64,000 bases of DNA. Origin: Thermoproteota archaeon (lineage in GTDB: Archaea; Korarchaeota; JAOZGF01; JAOZFZ01). Below the pieces are notes generated by a model. That model searched no databases, was not told the DNA's origin, and was given only the letters and a program-made list of their open reading frames with translations. The stretch lies in the NCBI GenBank assembly GCA_027492035.1, contig JAOZFT010000001.1, positions 43,458-107,457 of the forward strand, in the 5' to 3' direction. This document shows, piece after piece, positions 9,192 to 19,083 of this stretch. Every line of letters begins with the position of its first letter. Within the stretch, counting starts at the first letter, position 1. The position numbers and the translations under genes were made by a program.

Positions 9192-9461
9192 ATGTCAGCA
9201 ATTAAAGTTGTTAAGGAATTAGGTGCAAGAATAATAGCTATGAAAGACGATGGCACACCTAGGCAGATACTGAAAGGGTACATAAAAGAGGGAAGGTATG
9301 GAAAATTTATTTCTATAGAGAAACATTGGGTGCAGACTGACTTAGAGGAATTTACTGATTCAAAATGGGCTAGATGGTCCATCTCAATACCTTACGACAG
9401 AGATAAAGCCATAGCTCTAATTGAAAATATGAAGGAACTGGTTGAGGAAGCTTTCAAATAA
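9192..9461 (+). CDS. Small protein of unknown function (89 residues)
   Basis: The ATG is preceded by GGATAGGAGAGAGTGA, a good ribosome site, and codon use is like that of its neighbours. The protein reads MSAIKVVKELGARII, then a basic central part (RQILKGYIKEGRYGKF) and an acidic amphipathic C-terminal helix. The mix of short strands and a terminal helix loosely recalls small single-strand nucleic-acid binders such as the PC4 fold, but I did not recognise a family. It stands alone between endonuclease V and the MFS gene. Confidence 0.7.
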   Translation: MSAIKVVKELGARIIAMKDDGTPRQILKGYIKEGRYGKFISIEKHWVQTDLEEFTDSKWARWSISIPYDRDKAIALIENMKELVEEAFK

Positions 9462-9666
9462 AATTGTTAATTTTCAAGAATTTGAAGTGTTTAAGGGAGA
9501 AATACCGGGAAACATACTTAATAACTTGAATCAATCACAGCTTGAAGAGGAAATTCTTTAAGGAATCTGTAAGTGAAGGCAAAAACTCAATAAGGTAGAC
9601 ATTGCCCCAATCTTTTATTAATTTTCCTTTAATAAGGTTTTTCAACTGTTAAGGAAAGGGGTACAA

Positions 9667-10935
9667 ATGAAAATGAGCAAAGAAGAAGTCAGTGACAGGG
9701 AAATTGAAAAAGTAAGCCTTAAACTTTCTAAGAGTCTTTTTTTAGTTGCTGGTTTCTCTTCTTTTTCAGTCAGCTTATTTAACCCTTTCCTAAATTTTTA
9801 CGCTGTTTTCATTGGAGCCTCATTTACTGAACTTGGTTGGTTAACTTCTGCGAAAAACTTGTTTCTAAACGTTTTCCAACTTTTTTGGGGTTATTTAAGT
9901 GACTTAAAGGGTAAAAGAATTTTTTTGGGGGTTGGTTATTTATTTACGGGTTTATTGGTTTTAACTGTTTGTTGGGTTAACTCAAGCTTGGTCTTAATAG
10001 GTTTAGTTACACTTCTTTATTTTCTTTACTCAATGACTTTGCCTTCATGGACTTCTTTACTTGGCGATTACAGTGAAGAATCTACTAGAGGGAAAGTTTT
10101 AGGCATTGTTGGTTTTGTCTCCCAATTTGCAAGTGTAACAGCTTACTTAGTTGTTGTCACACTCACTTTCAACTCAAAGTTAAGTAATGAGTTCCTGATA
10201 AAGATACCTTTCATATTGGCGGGTTTTACGTCTTTAACAGCATCTTTTTTCGTTCTCCCATTGAAAGAAAAGAGAAACAACCAAATTAGAAAAATAGCTG
10301 AAAGTTTCACTGGAAGTTTTAAAGTGGGAAATTATAGACGTTTCCTTTACCTATCAAGCTTTAATGCTTTCTCAATGTCTCTTGTTTGGCCTATTTTTTC
10401 ATATTTAACCGTCTTATTAACAAATAATACTGTTTGGGAAATGGCTTTGATTTGGGGGGCTTGGAGCATTTCTAATTCATTAGGTCAAAGATTTCTAGGT
10501 AAACTCATTGATTTATATGGCAGGAAACCTTTTCTCATAATCAGTAAGTTTTCTTTATTCGTGGTTCCCTTAGGTTACATCCTTTCCAACCTTTCCAGTT
10601 CATGGGTTGAATTGTTTGTTGTTATGTTAACTGCTGGGGTTTTTATGTCCCTTTCAATAGTTTCAGAAACAGCTTATATTTTGGATTGTGCAGAGGAAGG
10701 AGAAAGAGCTTCCTTCACAGCAATGTTTAACTTTCTTACAGGTATTTTCTCATTTACGGGTTCAATGGTAGGAGGCTTTCTTACAGATTTGTTTAAATTC
10801 TCATTCACAACTTCAACCTCCCTTAATTTGGTGTTGCTTGTTTCTTTAGTACTAAGGGTAGTTTCAGGTCTCTCCTATAAAACTTTGAAAGAAGTACATG
10901 TTCCAATAAGGCAGCAATCCAGCTTTTCTTCGTAA
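9667..10935 (+). CDS. Major facilitator superfamily transporter
   Basis: A 422-residue membrane protein with about 12 hydrophobic segments. The loop between segments 2 and 3 reads GYLSDLKGKRIFLG, and the corresponding second-half loop reads GKLIDLYGRKPFLI, both versions of the MFS signature. The substrate is unknown; drug/proton antiporter-like members look similar. GGGGTACAA precedes the ATG; a second ATG lies two codons later. It is a single-gene unit. Confidence 0.85.
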   Translation: MKMSKEEVSDREIEKVSLKLSKSLFLVAGFSSFSVSLFNPFLNFYAVFIGASFTELGWLTSAKNLFLNVFQLFWGYLSDLKGKRIFLGVGYLFTGLLVLTVCWVNSSLVLIGLVTLLYFLYSMTLPSWTSLLGDYSEESTRGKVLGIVGFVSQFASVTAYLVVVTLTFNSKLSNEFLIKIPFILAGFTSLTASFFVLPLKEKRNNQIRKIAESFTGSFKVGNYRRFLYLSSFNAFSMSLVWPIFSYLTVLLTNNTVWEMALIWGAWSISNSLGQRFLGKLIDLYGRKPFLIISKFSLFVVPLGYILSNLSSSWVELFVVMLTAGVFMSLSIVSETAYILDCAEEGERASFTAMFNFLTGIFSFTGSMVGGFLTDLFKFSFTTSTSLNLVLLVSLVLRVVSGLSYKTLKEVHVPIRQQSSFSS

Positions 10936-11006
10936 AGGGGACTTCATTTTGAACTTTAAAGTATTTCTGAACAAGGCAAGATCCCAGTTGGAAATTCAGA
11001 GAAGGT

Positions 11007-11100
11007 TTATTTCAGTTTTCTTCCGCAATTAGTGCAATAAATGCCATCTGGGTTAACAAGTGCACTGCAGAAGGGACAGTAACCCTGCTGCTTTCTTTTG
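11007..11100 (-). other. Frameshifted C-terminal zinc ribbon of the neighbouring peptidase gene
   Basis: Directly after the membrane segment and PPPAQKK tail of the peptidase, the shifted frame reads KQQGYCPFCSALVNPDG and then IYCTNCGRKLK, stopping with TAA at 11007-11009. This is an unmistakable CxxC...CxxC zinc ribbon. The zero frame instead ends in a low-quality tail at 11053. Removing one A within the CAAAAGAAAGC stretch (about 11091-11101) would join the two frames. Confidence 0.8.
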
Positions 11101-13113
11101 AGCAGGTGGTGGGTAAGTGGAGGAAATAGGTGTTTGAGGCTTAAAACCTCTCTTACGCAAAAGATATACAGCAATAATAACAGCTACTACCCCAACTATA
11201 AGAATTAATGTGAATGAAGGTGCTTCGTAAGGGGATGGTGAAGGTGAAGCAGTAAAGGAGGGTTTTGGGCTTTGATAAGTGGGGGTTGAAGTTGGCGTGG
11301 GAAATGATGGTGGAGAGGGGGAAGGGACTGAAGGGGATGGAGTTAAAGTTGGGGTAGGAGAGGGAGTTGGTGAAGGAGATGAAACCGGTACTGCAGTTTC
11401 TGGGTAAGTGTATACTTCCGTTAACTGGTCGTTAGATGATACTTCATCATCTCCATCAACATCTTCCCATTCAACCACCAAATACTGGGCTGGTTTAGGA
11501 TTTTGGGCAAGTTTCCAAAAGTTATTCCTTAGATATTGGAGGGCTGCATCTGTACCTTGTTTAGTTATCCCCTCGATTAAAATAGAGGGGCTGTCGGATT
11601 TAACTTGAGCAGTGAATGCAATTATGCCATAATCCCTTTTTCCAACTTGGGAAGGATTTATTGAACCTCGAAATTCACCAATTTTAATTGTGTCACTTGT
11701 TAGGGTGATATTAAATATTTTGTTCAGTTTTGCTGTGGCAGGGTTATTTGAGGGGTTACCGATCACGTAACTATTAGGTTCCGGTTTATCCGTATATTTA
11801 ACAGTTCCCTTAATTTTGTTTGCGAAGTCTAAAGCTTGTTTTTTGTTTGGGGAATTTACACCTATGATTATCGTGGGTTGTGGTTTAAGGTTTCCTAATG
11901 ATTTAGAGTCAACAGAGTGCCATTTATTCAATGTTTTTTCTGCCTCGCTTAAGCATTCACTCCATTTACCGTTCAGGTAAAGGTTTTCAACTGAGGAAAC
12001 AGCGCTTGAAACCCAGTTCAAATTCAACTTATTACTTCTTTCCTTAAGTAAGTCTAGAGCTGAAAGAGCTTCACCTCTTTCAGGGTCTATTTTACTAAGC
12101 ATTTCTTTCCAGTTTGAAGATGATAAGGCAAGATTCCTTAATTCATCAAAGGCTTGGTAAATGTCAAACCCCTTTTCCTGTCTCAGTTCTTCATAGATTT
12201 CGTAGATGGTTTTTTGCGGAGGAGCCTCTAAAATAAGTTTCCAAAAGGTTTGAAGGATGCCTCTACCATATTTCTTGTCAATATAGTAAAGGAGGGTGTA
12301 ACCGACAGAGTAAATGTCTAAAGCTGCGCCTTTGTAGTAAAAGTTGTGAAGGTAATGTTTGGGATATGTCTCAAACCAGTACTGTGAATTGTAGTCTACA
12401 TTTATTGTTTCACCACTTGCTTTCTTGTAGTAAGAGTTGGGGTTTCGGAACATTTGGTAAGCCAGTTTAAAGTGTTCTTCTTCAGGGTTGATGCCGCATT
12501 TAACTTGTACCTCATCATCCTGAAAGAAAAGGTCGCATCTTATCGCTTTCTCAAATTGATTTGTTTCCCTTAAAAGGTTTAGTGAGACATACTCCGCAGA
12601 GGCTTCATCAACCCATAAACCAGTCCAGAAATTCTGCTGACTCCAAAGGGTAGTATCATAAAAATAGGAGTGAACTGCTTCATGAAGAACAGTTTGCTGA
12701 TGATCAAGGAAAAGTTCATAGTTATGTAAAACGATGTTTTTCTCTGCGGAGCGGATAGTATAAGCACCGCCTACAAGCCAATAAGTGCCAATTGATTCGA
12801 AAACAACCTGAACTTCACCTCTGTACCTAGGAGGAGTACCGATAAAGTCTTTCATGTAAGGAAACAATTGATTCAAGAAATTAGTGTAGTTTTCGCCTTG
12901 AGCCCGCATATTCACAGGAAAGTGTAGATATGGTTCAAGTTCAGGATGATATTTCTTAATCCATTCCCTACATGCAACAATAGACGAGGCAGTTTGAGGG
13001 AATTTATTAACAAAGATGATTTCAGGATTTTGGGCATGTATTGAGGGAACAGGAGTAATTAACAGGATCAACAATATTGTAAATGTATAGGGAAAAATTT
13101 TTCTTCTTTCCAT
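11053..13113 (-). CDS. Secreted, membrane-anchored HExxH metallopeptidase (peptidase MA-like)
   Basis: About 686 residues. It starts with a signal peptide (MERRKIFPYTFTILLILLIT, then a likely cut near SIHAQ). The zinc site is VLHEAVHSYFYD with a downstream glutamate in LWVDEASAEYVS, the gluzincin arrangement seen in peptidase MA-like proteins. A Ser/Pro/Thr-rich stalk follows, then one membrane helix (TLILIVGVVAVIIAVYLL) and a short cytoplasmic tail. The enzyme therefore sits outside the cell. The ATG at 13113 gives a cleaner signal peptide than the TTG at 13131. The C-terminus appears frameshifted (see the entry at 11007-11100). Confidence 0.75.
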   Translation of the reverse strand: MERRKIFPYTFTILLILLITPVPSIHAQNPEIIFVNKFPQTASSIVACREWIKKYHPELEPYLHFPVNMRAQGENYTNFLNQLFPYMKDFIGTPPRYRGEVQVVFESIGTYWLVGGAYTIRSAEKNIVLHNYELFLDHQQTVLHEAVHSYFYDTTLWSQQNFWTGLWVDEASAEYVSLNLLRETNQFEKAIRCDLFFQDDEVQVKCGINPEEEHFKLAYQMFRNPNSYYKKASGETINVDYNSQYWFETYPKHYLHNFYYKGAALDIYSVGYTLLYYIDKKYGRGILQTFWKLILEAPPQKTIYEIYEELRQEKGFDIYQAFDELRNLALSSSNWKEMLSKIDPERGEALSALDLLKERSNKLNLNWVSSAVSSVENLYLNGKWSECLSEAEKTLNKWHSVDSKSLGNLKPQPTIIIGVNSPNKKQALDFANKIKGTVKYTDKPEPNSYVIGNPSNNPATAKLNKIFNITLTSDTIKIGEFRGSINPSQVGKRDYGIIAFTAQVKSDSPSILIEGITKQGTDAALQYLRNNFWKLAQNPKPAQYLVVEWEDVDGDDEVSSNDQLTEVYTYPETAVPVSSPSPTPSPTPTLTPSPSVPSPSPPSFPTPTSTPTYQSPKPSFTASPSPSPYEAPSFTLILIVGVVAVIIAVYLLRKRGFKPQTPISSTYPPPAQKKAAGLLSLLQCTC

Positions 13114-13412
13114 TTTTTTTCCATCTTTCAAAACAAGTACATAGACTGCAAAAATTTAGGGAAGATTTTGTAATTTTTAAACTTTTTGTTAAAAATTTTT
13201 CTTGAAATTGTAAATGAAGTTGAGGTTTAAATAATGGAAAGGCTAGTTTTTAAAACATGAAATATAAAGGTGAAAGTATGTTACAGTTCCCCTATAACAT
13301 CCTCTCGTTTTTCCTTTAAAAATACGTTTTGTACAGGTTGAATTTATTCCCTTTTTTACTCCTTCCCAAATAAGAAACTGCCTCCTCAAAAAAAACCTTT
13401 TTTTAGAGTTTT

Positions 13413-14591
13413 TCAAATAACGGTTTCCATCACTTTGTTTATTTTCATGATTAACCCGTTAAGGAAAGCGTTTAGCTCTGCTGTTTCAACTCCACTTACC
13501 CCTATTTTTGTTAATCCCTTGATTTCTATTAATCCCTTATCGGCTAGGTTTTGAAGTTGTTCATCTATCTCTTTCCTTTTCCTTTGTTTTAATTCTTCAC
13601 AAACAACTTTGTAAACTTCCTTTATTTTATTGTAGGGTACATAAGGTTCTTCTTTCCGTTGCAGTGCACGGGCTACACTTAAAAGAACAACTTTTTCTTG
13701 GAAAGGTAGATTTAATATTTCGTCTGTGGTGATTAAGTAGGATTTTTCTTTGAAAACGCTCCTAACGTGTTCGGGCATTATTTTCCTAAAACCTTGCGCT
13801 TCAGCCAGTGTCCCTGCATAGAGTAAAAGATCTAAAGCTGCCCTTGCGTCACCATTTATTGGAGGTTTAGAACAGAGGTCTGAAATAAATTCAACAAGGT
13901 CTTCACTCACCACTCCAGGTTTGAAAGATTCGTTAACTCGAAGCAATAAGATGTCTTTCAGCTGTTTGTGATTGTATGATTGAAATCTTATGTAGTTCCT
14001 TCCTAGAGTGCTTAATTCAGCTGGTTCAAGTTTTTCATGAAACTTCTTAGACCTAGCAATGAATATTTCTCCTAGGAAGTTTAAAGGTTCACCTGGGCTT
14101 AATTCGCTGAGCCTGGTCAACTCATAAACTAATTTTTCCCTGCTATAATTTACGAAGTAGTCTATCTCATCAAAAACAGCTATTAAGTAGGTTTTTTTCT
14201 TTTTTAAATAATTTATTAATTCATTAAGCATTTCAAGAGCACTTAAGTTTTGAGAAAAAATTTCAGGTGCTGCCTTTAAAACCATTGTGCGGTAAAGAAC
14301 TACTTTGCTTGTACCCAGCAGCCTTAAATTCAAATAAACTGACTTAATCCTTAATTTTTTCTTTAAAGCTTCTTTTTCAAATTCTTTAGTGAAAAGGATA
14401 GCTGTACATGTTTTCCCTGAACCTGTTACGCCGATTAATTGAGCTATTTTCAAAAATTTTTCAGAGGGTTTTTCCAATGAATCAAAAAACAAAAGTTTAA
14501 GCTGATTTAACTGCTTCCCTCTATGGGGGAGAGAGTTAGGTATGTAAGTGGGTAGGAGTTTATTTTTATCTTTAAAAATTAGACTTCGCAA
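13413..14591 (-). CDS. Orc1/Cdc6 family replication initiator ATPase
   Basis: A 392-residue AAA+ protein with Walker A GVTGSGKTCTA near residue 55, Walker B LIAVFDEIDYF near 140, a sensor-like segment, and a C-terminal winged-helix region (KEIDEQLQNLADKGLIEIKGLTKI). In archaea such proteins bind origin repeats and load MCM. TTG start with GAGAGGTTTTCC upstream. Neither the flanking spacer downstream (13132-13412) nor the short one upstream shows clear origin-recognition boxes, so I cannot place an origin here. It may be one of several paralogues in the genome. Confidence 0.85.
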   Translation of the reverse strand: MRSLIFKDKNKLLPTYIPNSLPHRGKQLNQLKLLFFDSLEKPSEKFLKIAQLIGVTGSGKTCTAILFTKEFEKEALKKKLRIKSVYLNLRLLGTSKVVLYRTMVLKAAPEIFSQNLSALEMLNELINYLKKKKTYLIAVFDEIDYFVNYSREKLVYELTRLSELSPGEPLNFLGEIFIARSKKFHEKLEPAELSTLGRNYIRFQSYNHKQLKDILLLRVNESFKPGVVSEDLVEFISDLCSKPPINGDARAALDLLLYAGTLAEAQGFRKIMPEHVRSVFKEKSYLITTDEILNLPFQEKVVLLSVARALQRKEEPYVPYNKIKEVYKVVCEELKQRKRKEIDEQLQNLADKGLIEIKGLTKIGVSGVETAELNAFLNGLIMKINKVMETVI

Positions 14592-14638
14592 GGAAAACCT
14601 CTCAACACATTAAAAGGTCTTTCTTCATAGAAATCTTC

Positions 14639-15151
14639 TTAAGTAAAAGATTGAGAAATTTTAATCAATACATCATCTTGGTTGACGAATGCACCTTCCC
14701 TCACCATTACTTCGGTAATCACTCCCTCAACCGGGGAACGAATTTCATTTTCCATTTTCATTGATTCAATAATCAAAAGCAGTTCACCCCGAGCTACTTT
14801 TCCTCTATTCTTCACTTTTAAAGAAACAACTTTACCAGCCATTGGAGCCTTAACAATCACTTCCCCCTTTTCTCCCCTCTTCCCAATCTTTAATTCCTTA
14901 ACTGAAACAAGATGTTTAACCCCGTACTCTTCTACTAAATACACTCCTTCCTCTATTTCTTTAACGTTTACATAAAAGGGTTTGTTCTTTTGAGCAGTCT
15001 TAACTTGGACGTAGTTTCTGTTTTGCGGAGAAATTTGAAACCTTTCTTCTTTTTCGTTAATTACCAGCTTCACCGAATCTTCTAGGCTTAAATTTTCCTT
15101 TTTCACCCTGAACTTTTTCCCATCCACTGTGACTTCGAATTCCTTAACCAT
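14639..15151 (-). CDS. Biotin carboxyl carrier protein of acyl-CoA carboxylase
   Basis: A 170-residue carrier. The C-terminal biotinyl domain contains the lysine target in IIESMKMENEIRSP (near residue 130) between KAPMAGKVVSLKVK and VREGAFVNQDDVLIKI. The N-terminal 80 residues resemble the beta-rich extension found in carrier subunits of propionyl/acetyl-CoA carboxylases. Its ATG lies inside the 3' end of the biotin carboxylase gene (49-base overlap), with CGGTGATTAA as ribosome site. The biotin ligase at the head of the same operon presumably modifies it. Confidence 0.9.
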   Translation of the reverse strand: MVKEFEVTVDGKKFRVKKENLSLEDSVKLVINEKEERFQISPQNRNYVQVKTAQKNKPFYVNVKEIEEGVYLVEEYGVKHLVSVKELKIGKRGEKGEVIVKAPMAGKVVSLKVKNRGKVARGELLLIIESMKMENEIRSPVEGVITEVMVREGAFVNQDDVLIKISQSFT

Positions 15152-16674
15152 TTAATCACCGAAAAGTGTTGATTAGCGTTAATTAATTCCCTCCTTCCCT
15201 GAATCAACCATCCATTGGAAGCCTTCGTTTCTCCTATCAAGTATTCGGTTTTAGTTTTTCTACCTGTTCTTAAATGGTAGTTTAGTGCTGCCGCTATTAA
15301 TGGGGAGCATTCGTCAATTCTTTTTTTAAAGAGGCTGCTTTTGTTTTCGTTTATGAATTGAGTATGGGTTTCTCCCTTGATAAATTTTTTATTTCTGACT
15401 AGGTTTCTAAAGAAAGGAATATTGGTTTTGACACCCGTGATTTCGAATTCTTCCAAGGCGTTACGCATTCTTTTAATTGTTTCCTCCCTGTTTCTTCCCC
15501 AAGTGATCAATTTAACTAATAAAGCGTCATAAAATGGAGAAACTGTGAAGCCTGGGTAAACTGCACTCTCAATTCTCAACCATCCCCCGCATGGAAACCT
15601 TAAACTTTCAATTTTTCCAGATGAAGGAGCAAAATCCCTTTCAGGATCTTCGGCGTAGATTCTGCATTCCATAGCATGCCCATTTAGTATCAATTTTTCT
15701 TGTTTTAAGTTTATTTCCTCTCCATAAGCTATTTTTATTTGTTCCTTAACTATATCTACGCCTGTAACCATTTCAGTGATAGGGTGTTCAACTTGTATAC
15801 GGGTATTTGCTTCTAAAAAATAGAAGCTGCCCTCTTCATCTCTTAAAAACTCTATCGTGCAGACGTTATCATAATTTGCCTCTTTAACAAGTTTCACAGC
15901 ATCTGAACAGATTTTTCTCCTCACTTCATCATCAACAACTGGTGAGGGGGTTTCCTCCAATAGTTTCTGATGCCTTCTTTGAATAGAACACTCCCTTTCA
16001 AACAAATGAATAACGTTACCGTGTTTATCGCTTAAAATCTGAACTTCGACGTGTCTGGGCCTACTTAGTTTTTTTTCAAGGTATAAGGTGGAGTTTCCAA
16101 AGGCTTTCAAAGCTTCCATTTTAGCTGATTCAAAAACATTAGCCAGTTCCCTTTTGTTTTTAATTAACCTCATACCTCTCCCGCCTCCTCCTCCTGAAGC
16201 TTTAAGGAGCACTGGATACCCTATTTTATCTGCCTCCTCCACTGCCTCGCTTAATTCCTTCACTGGTTTAAGGCTTCCAGGAATAATTGACCCCCCAATT
16301 TTTTCCATCATTTGTCTGGCGTTTATTTTATCCCCTAACTTTTCTAAGGCTTCAGGGTTTGAACCAATAAACGTTATCCCTTCTTCTTCACATCTTTTTG
16401 CAAAGAAGGCGTTTTCAGCCAAGAAGCCGTAACCGGGGTGAATAGCTTCTGAACCTGTCTCTTTACAAACTTTAATTATTTTTTCAATGTTGAGGTAGCT
16501 TTCGCTGGGTTTAGCTTCCCCAATTAAGTACGCTTCATCTGCAAATTTCACATGTAGAGAGTTCAGGTCCACTGTAGAGTAAATGGCAACTGTTTTTATT
16601 CCTAATTCTTTACAGGCTCTAATCACTCTTAGAGCTATTTCCCCTCTATTAGCAACTAAAACTTTCTTAAACAA
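15103..16674 (-). CDS. Biotin carboxylase subunit of acyl-CoA carboxylase
   Basis: Uses ATP and bicarbonate to carboxylate biotin on the carrier protein. Family landmarks are FKKVLVANRGEIALRVIRAC at the start, the ATP-grasp glycine loop ASGGGGGRGMRL, and the active-site stretches RECSIQRRHQK, FLEANTRIQVEHPITEMVTG and AEDPERDFAPSSGK. It is about 523 residues. The TTG at 16674 follows AAGGTG at a good distance and gives the family's N-terminus. It lies 23 bases after the carboxyltransferase gene. Confidence 0.92.
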   Translation of the reverse strand: MFKKVLVANRGEIALRVIRACKELGIKTVAIYSTVDLNSLHVKFADEAYLIGEAKPSESYLNIEKIIKVCKETGSEAIHPGYGFLAENAFFAKRCEEEGITFIGSNPEALEKLGDKINARQMMEKIGGSIIPGSLKPVKELSEAVEEADKIGYPVLLKASGGGGGRGMRLIKNKRELANVFESAKMEALKAFGNSTLYLEKKLSRPRHVEVQILSDKHGNVIHLFERECSIQRRHQKLLEETPSPVVDDEVRRKICSDAVKLVKEANYDNVCTIEFLRDEEGSFYFLEANTRIQVEHPITEMVTGVDIVKEQIKIAYGEEINLKQEKLILNGHAMECRIYAEDPERDFAPSSGKIESLRFPCGGWLRIESAVYPGFTVSPFYDALLVKLITWGRNREETIKRMRNALEEFEITGVKTNIPFFRNLVRNKKFIKGETHTQFINENKSSLFKKRIDECSPLIAAALNYHLRTGRKTKTEYLIGETKASNGWLIQGRRELINANQHFSVIKWLRNSKSQWMGKSSG

Positions 16675-16697
16675 GGAGCAACACACCTTGAAACAGT

Positions 16698-18245
16698 TTA
16701 AAGGGGAATATTACAGTGTTTTTTAGGGGGCCTTCTCTCCCTTTTATTCCTTAAAATTTCGAGGAATTTGATCAAAGCAGGCCTTGTTTCAGCTGGGTCT
16801 ATTACGTCATCAATATACCCTAACCTGGCTGCCACGTAAGGGTTAGCGAATTCTTTCCTGTACTCTGAAAGAAGTTTCTCCCTGTATGTTTCAGGGTCAG
16901 AAGCTTTAGCTAATTCTTTTCTGAAAATAATGTTTATAGCTCCACTTGGACCCATTACTGCTATTTCTGCACTTGGCCAAGCCAGGTTAATATCTGCACC
17001 TACATGTTTACTGTTTAAGACATCGTAAGCTCCGCCATATGCCTTTCTCACAATAACAGTCATTCGAGGCACTGTTGCTTCGCAGAAAGCAAATAAAAGC
17101 TTTGAACCATGTTTAATTATTCCTCCATGTTCCTGCGCCGTACCTGGAAGGAAACCTGGAACATCAACAAACACAATGAGAGGGATATTAAATGCGTCAC
17201 AGAACCTTACAAACCTAGCTCCCTTTATTGAAGCATTTATGTCCAATGCACCAGCCAGGTGGTTAGGTTGATTTGCAACTATCCCTACAGAGTAACCGTT
17301 TAACCGAGCAAACCCTGTAATTATGTTTTTAGCCCAGTGTTTATGAACTTCCAAAAACTTGCCTTCATCAATTACCCTCCTAATTATTTCTTTCATGTCA
17401 TAAGGTTTATAAGGGTCTTCAGGCACAATCACTCTTAATTCTTCGTCTCTTCTAGCAGGGTTATCTTTAGGTTTAGCCCTTGGCGGGTCTTCCATGTTGT
17501 TGTTGGGAATGTAACTTAGTAACTCCCTCACTATTCTAAAAGCCTCTTCTTCATTTTCGGCCAAGAAATGGGCAACACCACTTTTCACATTATGAACTTC
17601 AGCTCCCCCTAATTCTTCAAAAGTTATTTCTTCACCTGTTACTGCTTTAATAACGTTAGGGCCTGTTATAAACATATAACTTGTTCCTTTCACCATTATG
17701 ATGAAATCTGTAAGTGCAGGTGAATAAACAGCTCCACCGGCACATGGTCCAAGCACAACAGATATTTGAGGAATAACCCCGGAAGCCAAGGTATTCCTGA
17801 AGAAAATATAAGCATAACCAGCTAAACTTAAAACCCCCTCCTGTATCCTCGCACCCCCTGAATCATTTAGACCAATAAAGGGTGCACCCACCTTCATAGC
17901 TAAATCCATAACTTTACAGATTTTCTTAGCATGCATTTCACCCAGTGACCCACCGAAAACGGTGAAGTCTTGGGAAAAAAGAAAAACAAGTCTTCCACTT
18001 ATTTTACCGTAACCTGTAACTACACCGTCTCCAAAAATTTTCTTCTCTCCCATCCCAAATTCTGATATTCTGTGCGTAACGAAAGGGTCAATCTCTGTAA
18101 ATGTCCCTTCATCAACTAAAAGGTTTATTCTTTCACGTGCAGTTAACTTCCCCCTTTTATGTTGCTCTTCAATTTTCTTTTTCCCTCCTCCAAGTTTTGC
18201 CTTCTCTTTCAGCTGTTTTAATTCTTCAATTTTGTCCTTTTCCAT
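16698..18245 (-). CDS. pccB: Acyl-CoA (propionyl/methylmalonyl-type) carboxyltransferase
   Basis: About 515 residues of the carboxyltransferase family (PccB/MmdA). The N-terminal half has [33 protein letters not shown] and [17 protein letters not shown]. The C-terminal half has [25 protein letters not shown] and [15 protein letters not shown]. It moves the carboxyl group from biotin to an acyl-CoA, most likely propionyl-CoA and/or acetyl-CoA in archaea. The frame is open to 18284, but GAGGGGT nine bases before the ATG at 18245 fits best; this overlaps the ligase gene by 20 bases. Confidence 0.9.
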   Translation of the reverse strand: MEKDKIEELKQLKEKAKLGGGKKKIEEQHKRGKLTARERINLLVDEGTFTEIDPFVTHRISEFGMGEKKIFGDGVVTGYGKISGRLVFLFSQDFTVFGGSLGEMHAKKICKVMDLAMKVGAPFIGLNDSGGARIQEGVLSLAGYAYIFFRNTLASGVIPQISVVLGPCAGGAVYSPALTDFIIMVKGTSYMFITGPNVIKAVTGEEITFEELGGAEVHNVKSGVAHFLAENEEEAFRIVRELLSYIPNNNMEDPPRAKPKDNPARRDEELRVIVPEDPYKPYDMKEIIRRVIDEGKFLEVHKHWAKNIITGFARLNGYSVGIVANQPNHLAGALDINASIKGARFVRFCDAFNIPLIVFVDVPGFLPGTAQEHGGIIKHGSKLLFAFCEATVPRMTVIVRKAYGGAYDVLNSKHVGADINLAWPSAEIAVMGPSGAINIIFRKELAKASDPETYREKLLSEYRKEFANPYVAARLGYIDDVIDPAETRPALIKFLEILRNKRERRPPKKHCNIPL

Positions 18246-19038
18246 TAACAATCGACCCCTCAAATACTTCAACAACTTCTCCATTCAATTTTTTAATCAA
18301 TAAACCACCTTTTGGACTTAAAGTTAAAGCTAAGCCTTCAATTACTTCCCTGTTACGAATTTTTACTTTTCTCCCAAAGACAGGAGAGAGTTCTCTATAA
18401 AGCTTTAATAATTTATCCTTCCCCCCCTTTTCTAGACTAAAGTAAAGAGAATCGATCTTTTCTAAGAGTTTTTTACATAGATTAAAAAAATCAATTTCGT
18501 GTTTTAATTCACTATAAAGAGTTGTTGCGGTTTTTCTTAAAATATGAGGGAAAGACTCGACAGGAAAGTTTATGTTTAAACCTATTCCTCCAATTGCAGC
18601 TTCCAAAATGTTTCCTGAGAATTTATTTTCAACTAGGACACCACAAACCTTCTTTTCTTCAATTAGGACGTCATTAGGCCATTTAATGGCTGTTTTTACG
18701 CCTAAAAACTCCTTTAAAACCAGGGATACAGCAATGCAAAGTAGATATTGGATAAAGTAAATTGTTTCAGGGTTACGGGGGGAGAAGATAATGGAAAGCC
18801 ATAACCCCCCCTTCGGAGAAAAAAAATTTTTTCCTTTCCTCCCCCTCCCTTGGGTTTGAGTATCAGCCAAAACAACTAGCCCCTCCTTAAACCCTTTCTT
18901 TAATAGAAAGTAGGCCACGTCATTGGTTGAAGAAACTTTTTCAAACCAAAAAATATTTGACCCTACAAATTTTGTTTTCAACAATTTTTTCAACTTACTT
19001 CCTCTAACAAAGGCTTCATTAAATGAAGGCTTAAACAT
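18226..19038 (-). CDS. birA: Biotin--[acetyl-CoA-carboxylase] ligase
   Basis: Attaches biotin to the carrier lysine. The biotinyl-adenylate loop [14 protein letters not shown], the SSTNDVA segment, [20 protein letters not shown] and [10 protein letters not shown] are all present, followed by a C-terminal cap with [17 protein letters not shown]. There is no N-terminal DNA-binding domain, so it is a monofunctional ligase and not a BirA-type repressor. First gene of the four-gene operon ligase, carboxyltransferase, biotin carboxylase, carrier. Confidence 0.9.
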   Translation of the reverse strand: MFKPSFNEAFVRGSKLKKLLKTKFVGSNIFWFEKVSSTNDVAYFLLKKGFKEGLVVLADTQTQGRGRKGKNFFSPKGGLWLSIIFSPRNPETIYFIQYLLCIAVSLVLKEFLGVKTAIKWPNDVLIEEKKVCGVLVENKFSGNILEAAIGGIGLNINFPVESFPHILRKTATTLYSELKHEIDFFNLCKKLLEKIDSLYFSLEKGGKDKLLKLYRELSPVFGRKVKIRNREVIEGLALTLSPKGGLLIKKLNGEVVEVFEGSIVNGKGQN

Positions 19039-19083
19039 TCCTAATTAAACCCTCCAAAAGTGAAATTACTTGATAAAATTGGT

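Noticed and set aside
13132-13412. Possible replication origin next to orc1/cdc6
   Set aside because: The spacer is AT-rich, but I see no repeated origin-recognition boxes or G-rich elements on either side of the gene.
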